A stretch of DNA of 64,000 bases from Tubulanus polymorphus (GCF_964204645.1 NC_134029.1:18926450-18990449), one strand, 5' to 3'; counted from the stretch's first letter, positions 22,556 through 36,094 are shown. Notes: generated by a model not told the origin, from the sequence alone. Numbers and translations: made by a program.

Positions 22556-23752
22556 TAATTTTGACCTCCCTCCCCCCTGGATGCTGCTGTCTTTATGAAG
22601 GGTTAGTCCTTGTAGCAGATTAAGCGACGATTCCAATTCTTTTAAAAAAATAATCTTACCTATGTCAGAAATGGTATTAGTCTCCCCCTGAATATTACAA
22701 AAACATGATTGATCGTCACCATTTCATACTTGTCTCATAGAATTGGTTTTTCGACTAAGATACGCTCTATTTAAACTAACATCCGATCGCAGTGTTTAAA
22801 CTGTGGCGAGAACTTTAATTGGATTTTTAAAATGAAATATGCGTTCAGGCGCCGATGTTGTCGATAATATTTTTGATATCTTTCCTAGCGTGCGTCAAAT
22901 GCCTTATGGCGTACGGTCGTGCTTCTGTCTGTCTCGGCGCGGAGGAGTTTACACGATTACGGAACTCGACGATCGTTAAACAGCCTTCAGGTTTCGATAG
23001 GTTAACGGGTTTCTAATGAGATTTAGCGCGACGGGTGTGCACGCGCGTGTGTCGTAGTCATGAGACTGAAATTCAGTTTACGGATAGATCTCACATCTGC
23101 GCCATCGGCTCATTAGAAAATCAGGGTTCGAACGTGTGAAGCGAAAAGCGCGGTTGCGTCGAAAAAAATTTGCGAAACTGGATTCGTGTAGTAGGTACTG
23201 GTATGCCTGGTTTAGCCGGTGTGTTATTGATGAAAAATAAAATGAAATAAATGATTGTCACGCAACGAAATGGAGAATTGAATTGATCTTTGTTGAACAT
23301 CGGCCGTAATTCGGGTTGAATTGAAAGTGGGCTGTAGTTCTAATAACAAGATGGCGGACGCTTTAAGCCTGAAAGCGATCGATGAAAATTCTGGCAATTC
23401 CAATGCATCTTAGTTCTTAAGATGTCGAAGGAGCGCCTCTGCAAGATTTTCTTCAACCCCCATTGGCACGAGGACCAGGTTGTCGGAGAGCTGAAACGTT
23501 CGGTCTGGTTTCTGGTTTCGTCGACCACTAATGAAGTTGGTCATGTGAGAAAGCGATTTTTCTCTTCGAAACGAATTGTAATTGCGTTTCGGGAAGCCTA
23601 AGTCGTTACCTCGTCGTCTAATTGTCGTTTTGCCTGCTGTCTTGGCGACGGTTTGATGGTTTTCACTTTTTGCGTGGTTAAACGGTACGTACACTTGGCC
23701 TGATATATAATTGATGCACGGAAAGACTGCCTCTCATAATATACAATGGAAA

Positions 23753-26262
23753 CAGGTGTTTTTTCAATGATTCTAGGTCCGCTTTCACAATACATATCAA
23801 CATATCTGGCGAGTTAGATTTTCTCAGTGGTAAAATAATTCGACAGCATCCTGGGAACATTGTAATCCTCTCCATAATCCTCGTGATTATTATTATATAT
23901 TTTCCACCATTTTTTTTCCGTACGAGAAATTCATCTATCATATTCAACAACCAACCACTTCTAAATGAAACATTGAATTCCGAAAGATATATAACAGTCA
24001 CTCCGAACTAGCAGACTGTGAACGTATTGTCGATCCAATTTTAAACTTGAAATCTCTATCTGTCGATCGACCGACACCGGCGGAAATAGCAACTCGGCAA
24101 AATCAGCATGTCTCTTCAGGTATTCCGTACATTCTATATCGGAAAAAATTTATCAGCGATATGGAAGTATTCAACATGAAGATTGCAGTTTAGAGAAATG
24201 TTTATTAAGAAGAAATAAGTGGATGCTACCGGTAATATCAATTCAGAAAAACAGAATAGTAATTCTTTTTCTGTGCGCACAAAATGAAATAATCCGCCTT
24301 GTATCGGTAATGAAAAATTTCCAATGAGAATTATTTACCAGCTTACGAGTAATCCGTCTTTTGTATTCAAAAACTCGGGGAATTACTGCAGATATCATAT
24401 CGAAAAACATCGCGACAAAGAATTAGGAATAGCTGTATATTTCAGCTACATTCTGGTAGTTCAAAAAGTTAATCAATTCATTGATTCTCCAGCTGCATGC
24501 GTCAGTGACGACTGATTCGACCTCGAGCCTTGAGAACCATTGTCAACGATTGCTCGTTGTTGATCTTTTTGTACCTCATAGTTGGGATAGATTTTGAAAA
24601 AGATAAAGTTCAAAAGCCTAACTTTGCCTGACTTTTTTCTACATTTGATACACTAAAGTGATATGTCATTTTGTACACTGCAAAAACAGCCCGTTATCTT
24701 ATTTTTCTCACGACCTGACTAAATCATCGTCACGTCTGTACTGCGGTAGGATTCACGTGACCACTAGTTTAGTTGCTGATACAATTGTCGCACGGACTAA
24801 AGCGCACTCAGGTTGACAACGACTCGAGTCTAAAGGTCATGTGACGCATATCTCGTCTCTGATTGGCTACAACGATCTGATCGGGTCGTAGAAAATAGAA
24901 CTTGTTTTATCCTCGCGATTCGGCTTACGACAGGTCTGCAATCAATCTGTCGCAATCTGGATGCACGAGACCGGACTAGTCTTTTTGTGATCGACGCATT
25001 TCTCTTCCACGTTCAAATTAGTTCATACCCAAATGATGTATCTATCGATCTTTTAATGGAAGCCGTGAAACTGAAATGAGTCTATTAAAGTGGTGTAAAG
25101 TGATTGCTAGATCTCGACGTTTGTTTCAAACATCGCGAAGAGGCTAATTGAAAAGCCTTGATCGCTTGTCAATATTTAGACCCGTATAGTTCATCGCGGA
25201 TCTCGGTCTATTCGTGTAAACACGACGAATAAAACAGTGAGAAGAAAACAGCTTGCAGCGTTGCTTCATTTCTGATGTATGATCGATCGCCTGTTGTTGA
25301 AAAACGTAACTATGGGAAGAAAATAAGTATTCTCGGGACGATGCTTCTAGAGATAAAGAGACTTCAGAGATGAATGTATCGCCTGTTTTTTCATGCCGGA
25401 ATAAATTCGTCGTTGATGTTACCGAAATGCAGTTACAAAAAAACGAACGGTTTAGATTTACAAATGCGGTGTGGCAGGGTATATATACTGCGATACACTG
25501 TGCAGTTGCCAATCGTGTAGATTTTTGTTTGCATTCTGCATTTCTGAATCTGGGCCAAGCGTTCATTCTTTCAGATGTTTATTAGTTGTTTTTTTTTAGG
25601 TTCAGTTACCAGGGTTAGGGTTAGATAACATAGATGTTACACGTATGCATTTACAATCTAAACGTTCACAATCTATGTTATTAATATAAGGTAGGCTCAG
25701 ACCACACTTGGTATGCATCTCGACAGTCGCACATGTCATGTCGTCATAGCACTGGCTGTCTGTCTGTCAGCTGCTAAGCTTTGTAAATAGTGGGGAAACT
25801 TGGTTATAATGTTAGTATGAGGGTCTAGTTGAGCAGAGCAAAAAAATGTGCCCAGCGCGCCGCCTAGCGGCAGAAGCAGGCATTAAAAACTATTCAGCAA
25901 TATGACCTTGAAGACGACCTCGTCAGTGGGTCAATAGTGTATTTGTCGAGTACATATCGCTTGATCGATTGATCACATGACCTATGTGGCAGATACAGTA
26001 CCGAGGCCGCATAGTCCTCGATAGTGCACGGGAAACCGTTTTTGGCAACAATGTCACCGATAAATTGCGCGATGTATTTGTTGCGGCGTACTTGACGAGC
26101 TTCAGAATTCGATCAGTTCATCGGTGGTCATTGTCCGTCCGAAAACATTGTCAGCTATCAAAACTTCTCGGATGGCTAGATATTCTTCAGCAATTATTGC
26201 TAAGAATTATGCCCTCGCTGAGTACCACATTTAGAATGACGGTATCAGTGGTGAGGCATTAG
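23753..26262. repeat. Tandem duplication, copy 1 (2,510 bp)
   Basis: This segment starts CAGGTGTTTTTTCAATGATT and ends GGTGAGGCATTAG. It is followed immediately by a second copy in the same orientation, offset by exactly 2,510 bp. Lines compared by eye throughout are identical, and translations of corresponding frames are identical. The unit contains no recognisable gene. Frames of 63, 140, 71 and 92 codons in it are short, overlap on opposite strands and look like chance. It includes a GTCTAGTTG...TGTGCCCAG repeat fragment (about 25803-25930) that also occurs at 41118. Confidence 0.95.
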
Positions 26263-28772
26263 CAGGTGTTTTTTCAATGATTCTAGGTCCGCTTTCACAA
26301 TACATATCAACATATCTGGCGAGTTAGATTTTCTCAGTGGTAAAATAATTCGACAGCATCCTGGGAACATTGTAATCCTCTCCATAATCCTCGTGATTAT
26401 TATTATATATTTTCCACCATTTTTTTTCCGTACGAGAAATTCATCTATCATATTCAACAACCAACCACTTCTAAATGAAACATTGAATTCCGAAAGATAT
26501 ATAACAGTCACTCCGAACTAGCAGACTGTGAACGTATTGTCGATCCAATTTTAAACTTGAAATCTCTATCTGTCGATCGACCGACACCGGCGGAAATAGC
26601 AACTCGGCAAAATCAGCATGTCTCTTCAGGTATTCCGTACATTCTATATCGGAAAAAATTTATCAGCGATATGGAAGTATTCAACATGAAGATTGCAGTT
26701 TAGAGAAATGTTTATTAAGAAGAAATAAGTGGATGCTACCGGTAATATCAATTCAGAAAAACAGAATAGTAATTCTTTTTCTGTGCGCACAAAATGAAAT
26801 AATCCGCCTTGTATCGGTAATGAAAAATTTCCAATGAGAATTATTTACCAGCTTACGAGTAATCCGTCTTTTGTATTCAAAAACTCGGGGAATTACTGCA
26901 GATATCATATCGAAAAACATCGCGACAAAGAATTAGGAATAGCTGTATATTTCAGCTACATTCTGGTAGTTCAAAAAGTTAATCAATTCATTGATTCTCC
27001 AGCTGCATGCGTCAGTGACGACTGATTCGACCTCGAGCCTTGAGAACCATTGTCAACGATTGCTCGTTGTTGATCTTTTTGTACCTCATAGTTGGGATAG
27101 ATTTTGAAAAAGATAAAGTTCAAAAGCCTAACTTTGCCTGACTTTTTTCTACATTTGATACACTAAAGTGATATGTCATTTTGTACACTGCAAAAACAGC
27201 CCGTTATCTTATTTTTCTCACGACCTGACTAAATCATCGTCACGTCTGTACTGCGGTAGGATTCACGTGACCACTAGTTTAGTTGCTGATACAATTGTCG
27301 CACGGACTAAAGCGCACTCAGGTTGACAACGACTCGAGTCTAAAGGTCATGTGACGCATATCTCGTCTCTGATTGGCTACAACGATCTGATCGGGTCGTA
27401 GAAAATAGAACTTGTTTTATCCTCGCGATTCGGCTTACGACAGGTCTGCAATCAATCTGTCGCAATCTGGATGCACGAGACCGGACTAGTCTTTTTGTGA
27501 TCGACGCATTTCTCTTCCACGTTCAAATTAGTTCATACCCAAATGATGTATCTATCGATCTTTTAATGGAAGCCGTGAAACTGAAATGAGTCTATTAAAG
27601 TGGTGTAAAGTGATTGCTAGATCTCGACGTTTGTTTCAAACATCGCGAAGAGGCTAATTGAAAAGCCTTGATCGCTTGTCAATATTTAGACCCGTATAGT
27701 TCATCGCGGATCTCGGTCTATTCGTGTAAACACGACGAATAAAACAGTGAGAAGAAAACAGCTTGCAGCGTTGCTTCATTTCTGATGTATGATCGATCGC
27801 CTGTTGTTGAAAAACGTAACTATGGGAAGAAAATAAGTATTCTCGGGACGATGCTTCTAGAGATAAAGAGACTTCAGAGATGAATGTATCGCCTGTTTTT
27901 TCATGCCGGAATAAATTCGTCGTTGATGTTACCGAAATGCAGTTACAAAAAAACGAACGGTTTAGATTTACAAATGCGGTGTGGCAGGGTATATATACTG
28001 CGATACACTGTGCAGTTGCCAATCGTGTAGATTTTTGTTTGCATTCTGCATTTCTGAATCTGGGCCAAGCGTTCATTCTTTCAGATGTTTATTAGTTGTT
28101 TTTTTTTAGGTTCAGTTACCAGGGTTAGGGTTAGATAACATAGATGTTACACGTATGCATTTACAATCTAAACGTTCACAATCTATGTTATTAATATAAG
28201 GTAGGCTCAGACCACACTTGGTATGCATCTCGACAGTCGCACATGTCATGTCGTCATAGCACTGGCTGTCTGTCTGTCAGCTGCTAAGCTTTGTAAATAG
28301 TGGGGAAACTTGGTTATAATGTTAGTATGAGGGTCTAGTTGAGCAGAGCAAAAAAATGTGCCCAGCGCGCCGCCTAGCGGCAGAAGCAGGCATTAAAAAC
28401 TATTCAGCAATATGACCTTGAAGACGACCTCGTCAGTGGGTCAATAGTGTATTTGTCGAGTACATATCGCTTGATCGATTGATCACATGACCTATGTGGC
28501 AGATACAGTACCGAGGCCGCATAGTCCTCGATAGTGCACGGGAAACCGTTTTTGGCAACAATGTCACCGATAAATTGCGCGATGTATTTGTTGCGGCGTA
28601 CTTGACGAGCTTCAGAATTCGATCAGTTCATCGGTGGTCATTGTCCGTCCGAAAACATTGTCAGCTATCAAAACTTCTCGGATGGCTAGATATTCTTCAG
28701 CAATTATTGCTAAGAATTATGCCCTCGCTGAGTACCACATTTAGAATGACGGTATCAGTGGTGAGGCATTAG
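26263..28772. repeat. Tandem duplication, copy 2 (2,510 bp)
   Basis: This is the second, apparently identical copy of 23753-26262. The junction reads GCATTAG|CAGGTG and the far end GCATTAG|CTGGCC. The edges share only a single C, so there is essentially no microhomology. Sequence left of copy 1 (GGAAA|CAGG) differs from the junction, which gives clean breakpoints. Confidence 0.95.
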
Positions 28773-29365
28773 CTGGCCAGTTGCTTTATGGTCAAGTAGT
28801 CACCAGCCGTGGATATTGCGTGTAATGAGTATTGATGATGGACTGAGCTCATTATTTGGCATTCTGATGAAGCTAATGATTTTTTCGTGGTTTATATCGC
28901 ATCACGACAGGGCTATGCTTTCCGTTAAGTTCATGCTCCGAAAAAAGGACTTGATCTAAAGACACCTTTCATTCCTTGGATGTGTGTATATAGGTCATAG
29001 GCAAGTTTTCACCGTTTGGCCTTTGCCGAATTTTCAACTTGTGCCTATGGTAAGCCTGAGTTCTTGGTTTCTGCTATTGTACAGGGGCTGATCAAGGGGT
29101 GACCTGCGAGACTTGTTCAAGTCCATGAAATCTTTCTGAGTGATCCTTATAGAATGGTCCAGAGAGTAACTTTCTGTTAGCTCTTGGTGGCACAAATTGT
29201 AACCAATAGATATACAAAACTGTTATTTTGCCATTAGGAGGGAAATAGGGGTTGTGGAATTGATATGGCAAGTTTCGTCCATCAGCTCTAAGCCGTTTGG
29301 AAGTGCTGGGAGAAAATGTGCAAAATTTTTCCCCATTCTAATAATCGATGATTGGCCTTGTTTCC

Positions 29366-29439
29366 TGACATCACAGGGAAAGCCCTTCAGAAGGGCATCA
29401 CTTGGAAATCCCTCTAGAGGGGCTTTCCCAGTGACATCA
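29366..29439. repeat. 74-bp near-palindrome
   Basis: TGACATCACAGGGAAAGCCC pairs with GGGGCTTTCCCAGTGACATC. The centre has a further CCCTCTAGAGGG palindrome. Confidence 0.75.
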
Positions 29440-29690
29440 TTATCAAGAACTGTTCTACCATTTACTTGTTAAAACCCATTACCATGTATACCATCAAAGT
29501 TGAACATGCTTACACAGTCTACGATGACTTCATCTTCATCAGCTGTTTATACGTCATTGCAAAGAACAAATCGATTTTTGAGCTCAAATCTAGAATGTAC
29601 TTAGTTTATCCTACTGGACCCATGGTCCTTTATTTCATTTTGTCAACAAACATAATTGGTGCATTTCAATGCAGGAGTGCGCCTGATATT

Positions 29691-29829
29691 GCCTTCTTGG
29701 ACATCAATGTGCCCTTTTTGAACTTGACAAGTTCATCAAAATCAGCCTGTCAGTGCGGAAGTACGCTTTTCGGGGCATTGAAGTGCCCTTTTGGGATGTG
29801 ACAAGTCCTTTGAAATTGGCGTCTGGATC
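29691..29829. repeat. Diverged direct repeat, two units of about 65 bp
   Basis: Both units share ATTGAAGTGCCCTTTT/ATCAATGTGCCCTTTT, then a GACAAGT word, and end GCGGA/CTGGA. Confidence 0.5.
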
Positions 29830-32451
29830 CGACCCCGGGAAAGGGAAATGAAAAGGTGCAAAGCAAAAGAAATATGGAATGTAAGAGAGCGATTGGACAA
29901 GAGGACGATAGACAGTGTTGTAGAGGTTTTGCATGCTCCATCCAAGTGTATGCCGTGTTAAGTGGTTGGTTCGGATCTACTAAGAAAGAAAAGTGGGGCA
30001 GGTTATGATGTGTATGAAAAGAAAATCGCTTGGTAAAAATTATTTGTTCTATATTCCTCAAAATGAGCACTTAATCATATCATAGCCAGTGCCGCCTCAT
30101 AAAGTAGTTGGATGAATTGAATGAACTGATTATTTTTGGCACGCTGAATGCTTGCATGCATGCGTGCGTGAATCAATCACAAATTTATGATTTCGATGTC
30201 GAGAGAGAAATTTATGGATTCCGAATACATATTTTTTTTCCGATATTTTCCCCGTGGAATAATCAGTTGTTCAGGGATAGCGTTGTCGGGTCAGATTATA
30301 ACCGATTGCGACAGAAAACGACTGCGTGTACAGTAGTAGAGCGCAATATTGAAAAATTATCGTCGGTTCGATTGGAACCTTCCCAGTTCACCTGAATCAA
30401 TTATATCATTACTAACAGAATACCGGGTTGGTTGATAAAAAAGAGAGACACATTTCAGCGTTACAGCAATAAGAAAAAAAAGTCATGAACCTCTTCACTG
30501 GTTGGCTATAGGCTAGTTCACTAATTTCCTCACAGAGGGAGAGACATCTTCCAAAATGGCTGATGATGCTTTGTACTTCATTTCGTTATCATTTTCTTGT
30601 ACTAAATCTAATACCTCCTTGTATAATAATTCACATTTGAATTTACGCTAAAAACTTTCAAAGGGACCAAAAGGTTGTCACATCAACATGAAACGCCCCG
30701 CCCAATAACCGTGATGTGTCCTCCAAAACATCTCCAATCAATTTATATAGTTATTTAGATCTAGATATCATTATTGGTACATACTTCCATCTAGTTCAGT
30801 AGATCTGACTGTGGTGTACGGCCTATACAGTGAATATACAGCATTCATGGCAGAGATACTTGTGTAGATTGTTTCGCAGACATTTCGAGTATATTTGGCG
30901 CCCTAAAGAAATAACAAAGACTTAAACATAGTCATTGATAATGTCAATTGGCGTATACTAGGTATCACCGCATCTTAGCAAACAGGATATTACTTATTGG
31001 TGTAACATGTTCAAAGATATCTATTTTTGATGAAATTTTCTAACCAGTGATACGATATGGATCATTTTCAATCAATTTTGGCTAATGTCAACGATAAGTT
31101 ATGATAAGTTAATTCAGAAAAATTTGTTTGAACGATTGGATAAAAATCTTGACTAAGGGGCCGCCGTTCGGTGTAGTGTCGAAGGTTGATATTGCATAGT
31201 TGTAACTTAGCTTTTTGCATTGCTTGTTAAGGTTTTAAAATAGTATTGAATAGCTAAGCCTGTTGTTCTAACTTCCGATATACAGTCATACCATCCTCCT
31301 TACCTGAGTCGGTCCCATATTTTTGACTTGACTAGGCCTAGCTCATTTTCGCCAACTCCTTAAGTCCAAAATAACCAACCAAATGAAGACAATACTTGAT
31401 ATGATAAATCCATATTGAGGCTTATGTGTGTGTGGAATCAGGGCCCCTGATGTGGTAAGTTGATAGATTTTTCATCCAATTACGTATATTGGTCTTTTCG
31501 GAATGGCGACGTTAAAAGCCTCGGCTATGGTCAAAACTGAGCAATTCGGCTCAAAATGTCAGATGTTTTACCAGTTATCGGATGGATTTGTATGCAGATG
31601 AAAATGGCGGCGCGAGCCGATCGGATGTAAATGCAATTTGTCACTGTCACTCGGCGGTATCGGTGGAAAAGAAAAACGAATATTTTTTCTGTCACGGAAC
31701 GAAACGAAGTTCGTCGAACGGAAACGTCATCCGCAGCGGAAGAACAATCGCGTATCGGATTCGCTGAGTGAAAACAGAGAAAAACTGATCGCGTCGCGTC
31801 GTAAAAGAAAAACGTGTATTTATCAGGGATCCCAGGGTTCTGGGGATCAGAGGAAATTTGCTGTTTTGTCCATGATTTCGGGATCCCCACGGTCGATGTA
31901 GATTTGATGTAAAGATAAAGGGGGTAGGGCGAGCTCTTCGAATTTGATATTACAGCATCGTCATTCTTAGCAATGATGGCTTCAGAATGATGAAGTGCTG
32001 CTATCAATAGTGCGATCATTGTTCTAAAAGATCAATATTGCAATATATATAATCAATATATAGAAGGTGAGGTGAAAGCAGAGAGTGGAGCCGTACATGT
32101 GTTTAGACAGGCAACCAGTCTAGACTCTAAATTCGACAGGCGACCAGTCCATTATAGCTGATAGCACAGTCGTTCTACACTATTCTTCCATTTTACTCTC
32201 TATTTCACGGAATTCACCGGATTGACAGCTGGACGGCGATAATAGAGTCGGCCCCTAGTGTTCTCATTCAACGTCGATGGGATTCAAACCATCTCATTTT
32301 CTGACTCGCAAGACTACCGCGAGAATCAAGATGGCAGCCCCGTGGCGTGACATGTTAGATGAAAAAGCCAGTAATACACTCTATATTCATGGAAAAGAAC
32401 TCTCTTGGATGGAAAAAATCCAAAAATTGTCTAGCTTCGAGGGGTCCTTGA

Positions 32452-32588
32452 ACTCCGATCACACGACCATTTTTGGCCCGAGACAACACGGGTGCCAAAT
32501 GGAGCCTGTTTGGCCCAGGCCAAATTTGACTCGGGCCTGATCCGTACTTATTTGGCCCCGACCAAATCATCTCCATGTGATTGCGGCT
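32452..32588 (-). mobile_element. GGCC-MITE, internal deletion derivative (137 bp)
   Basis: Both ends are kept (CTCCGATCACACGACC and CCATGTGATTGCGGCT), but the central CAACTGGTTCCGG part is missing. Confidence 0.75.
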
Positions 32589-33200
32589 TATATTTTAATC
32601 ATGATCATGAGGAAGTTTGAGGAAGTTTAAAGAAGTTTAAAATTCTGATGTGAATTGGTGCGTTCATTACGATTTCGTGAGTGTCTCAAAAAGCATTTCA
32701 CTCATTTCAGGCCCGCATTCTCTTATGAAAATTAGCAGCTAATAGCAGACGTGAGACATCGGCTAATCAAGACGATAACGGCTTTTTGTGTTTGTGTTTC
32801 GAATAACTCGGCTAGTTGCGGGTTGTTACGAATGCTACCGCCGCAATTTCCAACCGCACAACGAGATGATTGGTATATTTTACTATATTTACTGTATTTT
32901 ACTATAAGATTTTTCGTATTCTCGTGTGGTGTAGGCTGTGATTAGCGCAAACAACGTGTTCATCTTCGAGAGATTGTTCGTCATTCTATGAATGATAACT
33001 CTGATGAGCGCAAGACGACTTTAAGATGTATACAAAAACCAATGCCTCGATCAATTTTATCAGTACACAGGGTTATATAATTAGACACTTCAGGCAATAA
33101 CTAGCTATTAGCTACTATTAAATCCAGGACTCTTTGCGTGTCGCTGACTTAAGATCCCAAATATCTAAGAAAACCCCAAATATCTAAGACTCAGCTCCTA

Positions 33201-33450
33201 AGCCGCTTTCACATGGAAATGTTTTTTTACCCAGGTCACACTGTGGCCGCACCAGGCCTGAATCATATCTGACCTGGTGCTATCTAGATGCTATCAAAAT
33301 GATGATGTGGCAAGGTGAGTCCCTTCCAGATCCAGAGAGCATTCATAGGCCAAATTGGGCCCCGTGTCAAACAGGTACCAATATGAACGGTCGACCTGGG
33401 CCTAATCTTGCGCTAGCCAAATTAAGCCCGGGTCAAAAAATTCATATCGG
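33201..33450 (+). mobile_element. GGCC-MITE, diverged
   Basis: Left end AGCCGCTTTCACATGG, then GTGAGTCCCTTCCAGATCC and CCGGGTCAAAAA. The right terminus is lost. Confidence 0.55.
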
Positions 33451-33690
33451 TAGTCGTTTATGGTGTTGGCGTAATGAGCATCTGGTCTTCATATCTAAGT
33501 GAAGAATGTGCACTGCCTCGTTGCGGGTAGATAGGAGAAAAGTTACATCTAATACGTACGGGCAAAAATACATAGTAGAGTATATGTGTATTCCTATGTA
33601 TTTTTGGTATGAGAGACGTAATGTTCAACATTCTAATGAACAATACGTAGAGAAAATGTTTGAGACAGAACTGGAAAAAAATCCAGACGT

Positions 33691-33741
33691 CATCATTAGG
33701 CGACTCCCATCATTAGGCGACTCCCATCATTAGGCGAGTCC
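33691..33741. repeat. 17-bp tandem repeat, three units
   Basis: CATCATTAGGCGACTCC three times without gaps; the third differs by one base. Confidence 0.95.
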
Positions 33742-34486
33742 ATCGAAAGGTCATGTTGTCACGTTAATGGAATTTATTTGAATAAATGCCAGAAAAATGG
33801 TGACATTTCAAGATGTCATGCATAGTTTAACAGTGCATTACTAGCTTTTGTATGATACATTGAGTATGTACATATGCAAATATATATAATATATATAATG
33901 GTATATTAATGGTTTTTATATGATAAATGTAAACTTGGGGGCAATGACATATCACGTATGCTTAATGAGAATGTATCTATGATGGAAAAAAGTCATTAAA
34001 AACATTCATAGGCCGTTTGCAGCTGAACTTTTTAGATCGTTCGATTATTATGTCGAATAATTGCTGGTAATTCGGTTGATTTTTTTTTTTTCATTTCGTT
34101 CTTTATAACAATCGATATTCTAGTACGGGTCCCCGGAAAAAGGATGGAGAAAAAAAACTAGGGCAAATGGTTTTATCATTGAGTGTAGTAGAAGTAGTCG
34201 TAGTAGTAGTAGTTTGGGTTCAAGCTGCGTATAGTATCACTCGGTTGGAATGTGCGCTTAAATCTGGTAGCAGTTAAAACTTCCTTTGCTTCTGTATTCT
34301 TAGTTTCCGGTTACGTTGTTTCTGGTCATCGTTGTTAGCCTTTTATTGCGGGCACAAAAATAATAGGAGTACATGGATATCGTTGTCGTTGTCGCGGAGG
34401 ACGGGGATGCATCGCCCACCGCTGAATTTCAGCACACTATTAAAGAATTTTGGAACAGTAAGTTTTAAATTTACTCGAATAGTTTG
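33742..34486. other. Stretch with simple repeats only
   Basis: TATATAATATATATAATG near 33880 and a GTA-type run at 34185-34214. No gene or element recognised. Confidence 0.5.
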
Positions 34487-34545
34487 GGAGCGGTGTGGCT
34501 GAGTGGATACAGCCATCGGCTCTGAGAAGCCAGGTCCCCCCTCTC
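34487..34545 (+). repeat. tRNA-like SINE remnant
   Basis: GGGAGCGGTGTGGCTGAGTG then GATACAGCC resembles the 5' half and A box of a Leu/Ser-type tRNA. The B box half is lost. Confidence 0.4.
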
Positions 34546-34684
34546 CCACGTAGTGTCCTCAGGCACTAATTCCGATTGCCTTTTCCACTCAGGAGCAAAC
34601 GGGTATCTGGCTATGTTACTTCATTTAGACACACTCGACTGCTGCCTATGGAACCAGCTGAGCTGATAACTAACGCTGTTTTTC

Positions 34685-35012
34685 CAGGGGCGGATCCAGC
34701 CCACCGTTACTATGGCTTGAGAGGCACTCATCATAGTATAAGTGCCCTTCTGTTTTTCAAATTCCGGTGGAAGCAATTGAAATGATCAATTCGAATAATC
34801 GAAATAATCGAAAATGGGTGACTTCTCATTTTTTGTGAATGATTTTTCTTAATGGGTCAAAATGCCGTATTTTGTAGATGCAGAGAAGGATTTGAGAGCC
34901 CAAAATTGTCTCCGATTGCATTTCGTAGCCCTTTAAGTTCAAAATTTTCCAAGACATAGGTGCCCTGCCACAGCTGAGCAGTACTCAGAAACCTAGGCTA
35001 GATCCGCCCCAG
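34685..35012. mobile_element. CAGGGGCGGATC MITE (hAT-like), copy 2
   Basis: Left end CAGGGGCGGATCCAG, right end CTAGATCCGCCCCAG, 14 of 15 positions inverted. 328 bp. Confidence 0.75.
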
Positions 35013-35562
35013 TTTTCCGTTTTAAATTTTTGCTGGCTTGAAATATACTGAATCAATTTCTTTAAAGACATGATTTAGCAAAACATTTCCTTTCATATTT
35101 CGAGTTTCCCCTTGTTACTGACTGCCCTGTAGAGGTTCGTCTTGATCTGGGCGTTGAGAAGGACAACAGTATTTTCGGCTAGTTTTTCCGCAGAAATACA
35201 ATTCGTCAGTAAAGACTTACTCATTCCTGATCATTTCCTGGTAAATTAGACACAAAGGAGAAATGAAAGGCGAAAGATAGATTAATACTCTCTCAATTTC
35301 CGTAGTGTATGATATTCGATATTAGCCGCGATATTCACATTTCGCCGTTTGACTTTTGCAGCGGTGATAGATTCAATCGATGTAAAAGGTTTTCGTCAAA
35401 AAAAAACTTCACCTCATTTTCATTTCCTCGATTAATCGATCCGTCATGAACTATCCATATTTATCCGTCCGCTACTGATCGCTGACATTTCGTCCTTTGA
35501 GCGATGACCTTTCTTCGTCCTTCAGATCGATCTGTTTGGAAATAACCTTGTTTATACTAGCA
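35013..35562. other. Intronic stretch, nothing recognised
   Basis: AT-rich sequence without a long frame, repeat ends or splice-site pairs that I can support. Confidence 0.45.
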
Positions 35563-35865
35563 AGCAGATGATTTGGCTCGGGTTAAACTGGCCCAGATCG
35601 GACCCTATAGTAAAATTCGGTGCGCGCTTGATTAGGGCATATTCACAAATCGTTAAAACTCTTACTACAATTCTTTCAAAAATGATGCTTTGGAAAGCGA
35701 GGTGAGTTACTTCCAGAACCGGTTACCATCCACATGGATTAATTTGACCCATGTCCGAACCAACTTTTCCCGTGTCAAATAGGCACGGACTCATTCGGCA
35801 CCGGTATGAATGAATGTTTGGCCCGCGCTGAATCTGGGCCAAATTCACTCTTTTCGATTGCGGTT
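35563..35865 (+). mobile_element. GGCC-MITE, full length, diverged
   Basis: CAGATGATTTGGCTCGGG at the left; GAGGTGAGTTACTTCCAGAA and ACCGGTTACCATCC in the middle; CGATTGCGGTTT at the right. Confidence 0.65.
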
Positions 35866-36094
35866 TATATTACTGTCCTCGAACTAGGCAACGATCTTGG
35901 ATCCCAGCCGCTTATGGATAATCAGTGTTGTCAGCCTCGTTCATCCTTGAAGTCGAATTGCTCGGAAATTAACTCGCTGAAATGTGTCGTCCTAGAACTA
36001 GTTATTGTTCTGGGATCTTCGCCGCTTGTGTAGATATCAGTCAAGCATCTCTTATAGAACAGAAAGTAGAACGAAAGCAACTGTTGGGTAAAGC

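Larger units (their letters stand above)
21881..23752. other. Intronic stretch left of the tandem duplication
   Basis: It holds a TGC trinucleotide run (22183-22213), a TA microsatellite (22499-22552) and a CG-rich patch at 22840-23170. In the CG-rich patch a 26-codon frame starting MPYGVRSC (22902) ends without a donor. CAAGATGGCGGA occurs at 23347. No supported exon. Confidence 0.5.
28773..32451. other. Intronic stretch right of the duplication
   Basis: It contains a near-palindrome (29366-29439) and a direct repeat pair (29691-29829). The remainder shows only short chance frames. At 31620-31830 a CG-rich frame rich in Arg/Lys lacks an ATG start and splice sites. GACAGGC(A/G)ACCAGTC is repeated at about 32110 and 32140. 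Confidence 0.5.

Noticed and set aside
22902-22979. 26-codon frame MPYGVRSC... as a further alternative first exon
   Set aside because: It reaches a stop without a GT donor in a fitting phase.
25144-25585. Frames of 140 (minus) and 71 (plus) codons in the duplicated unit
   Set aside because: They overlap on opposite strands, show no recognisable domain or codon bias, and are repeated only because the whole segment is duplicated.
25611-25630. Telomere-like GGGTTAGGGTTAG
   Set aside because: Only about two repeat units inside a unique intronic context.
31582-31901. CG-rich, Arg/Lys-rich frame
   Set aside because: No ATG at the start, no fitting acceptor or donor, and a competing 162-codon frame on the other strand.
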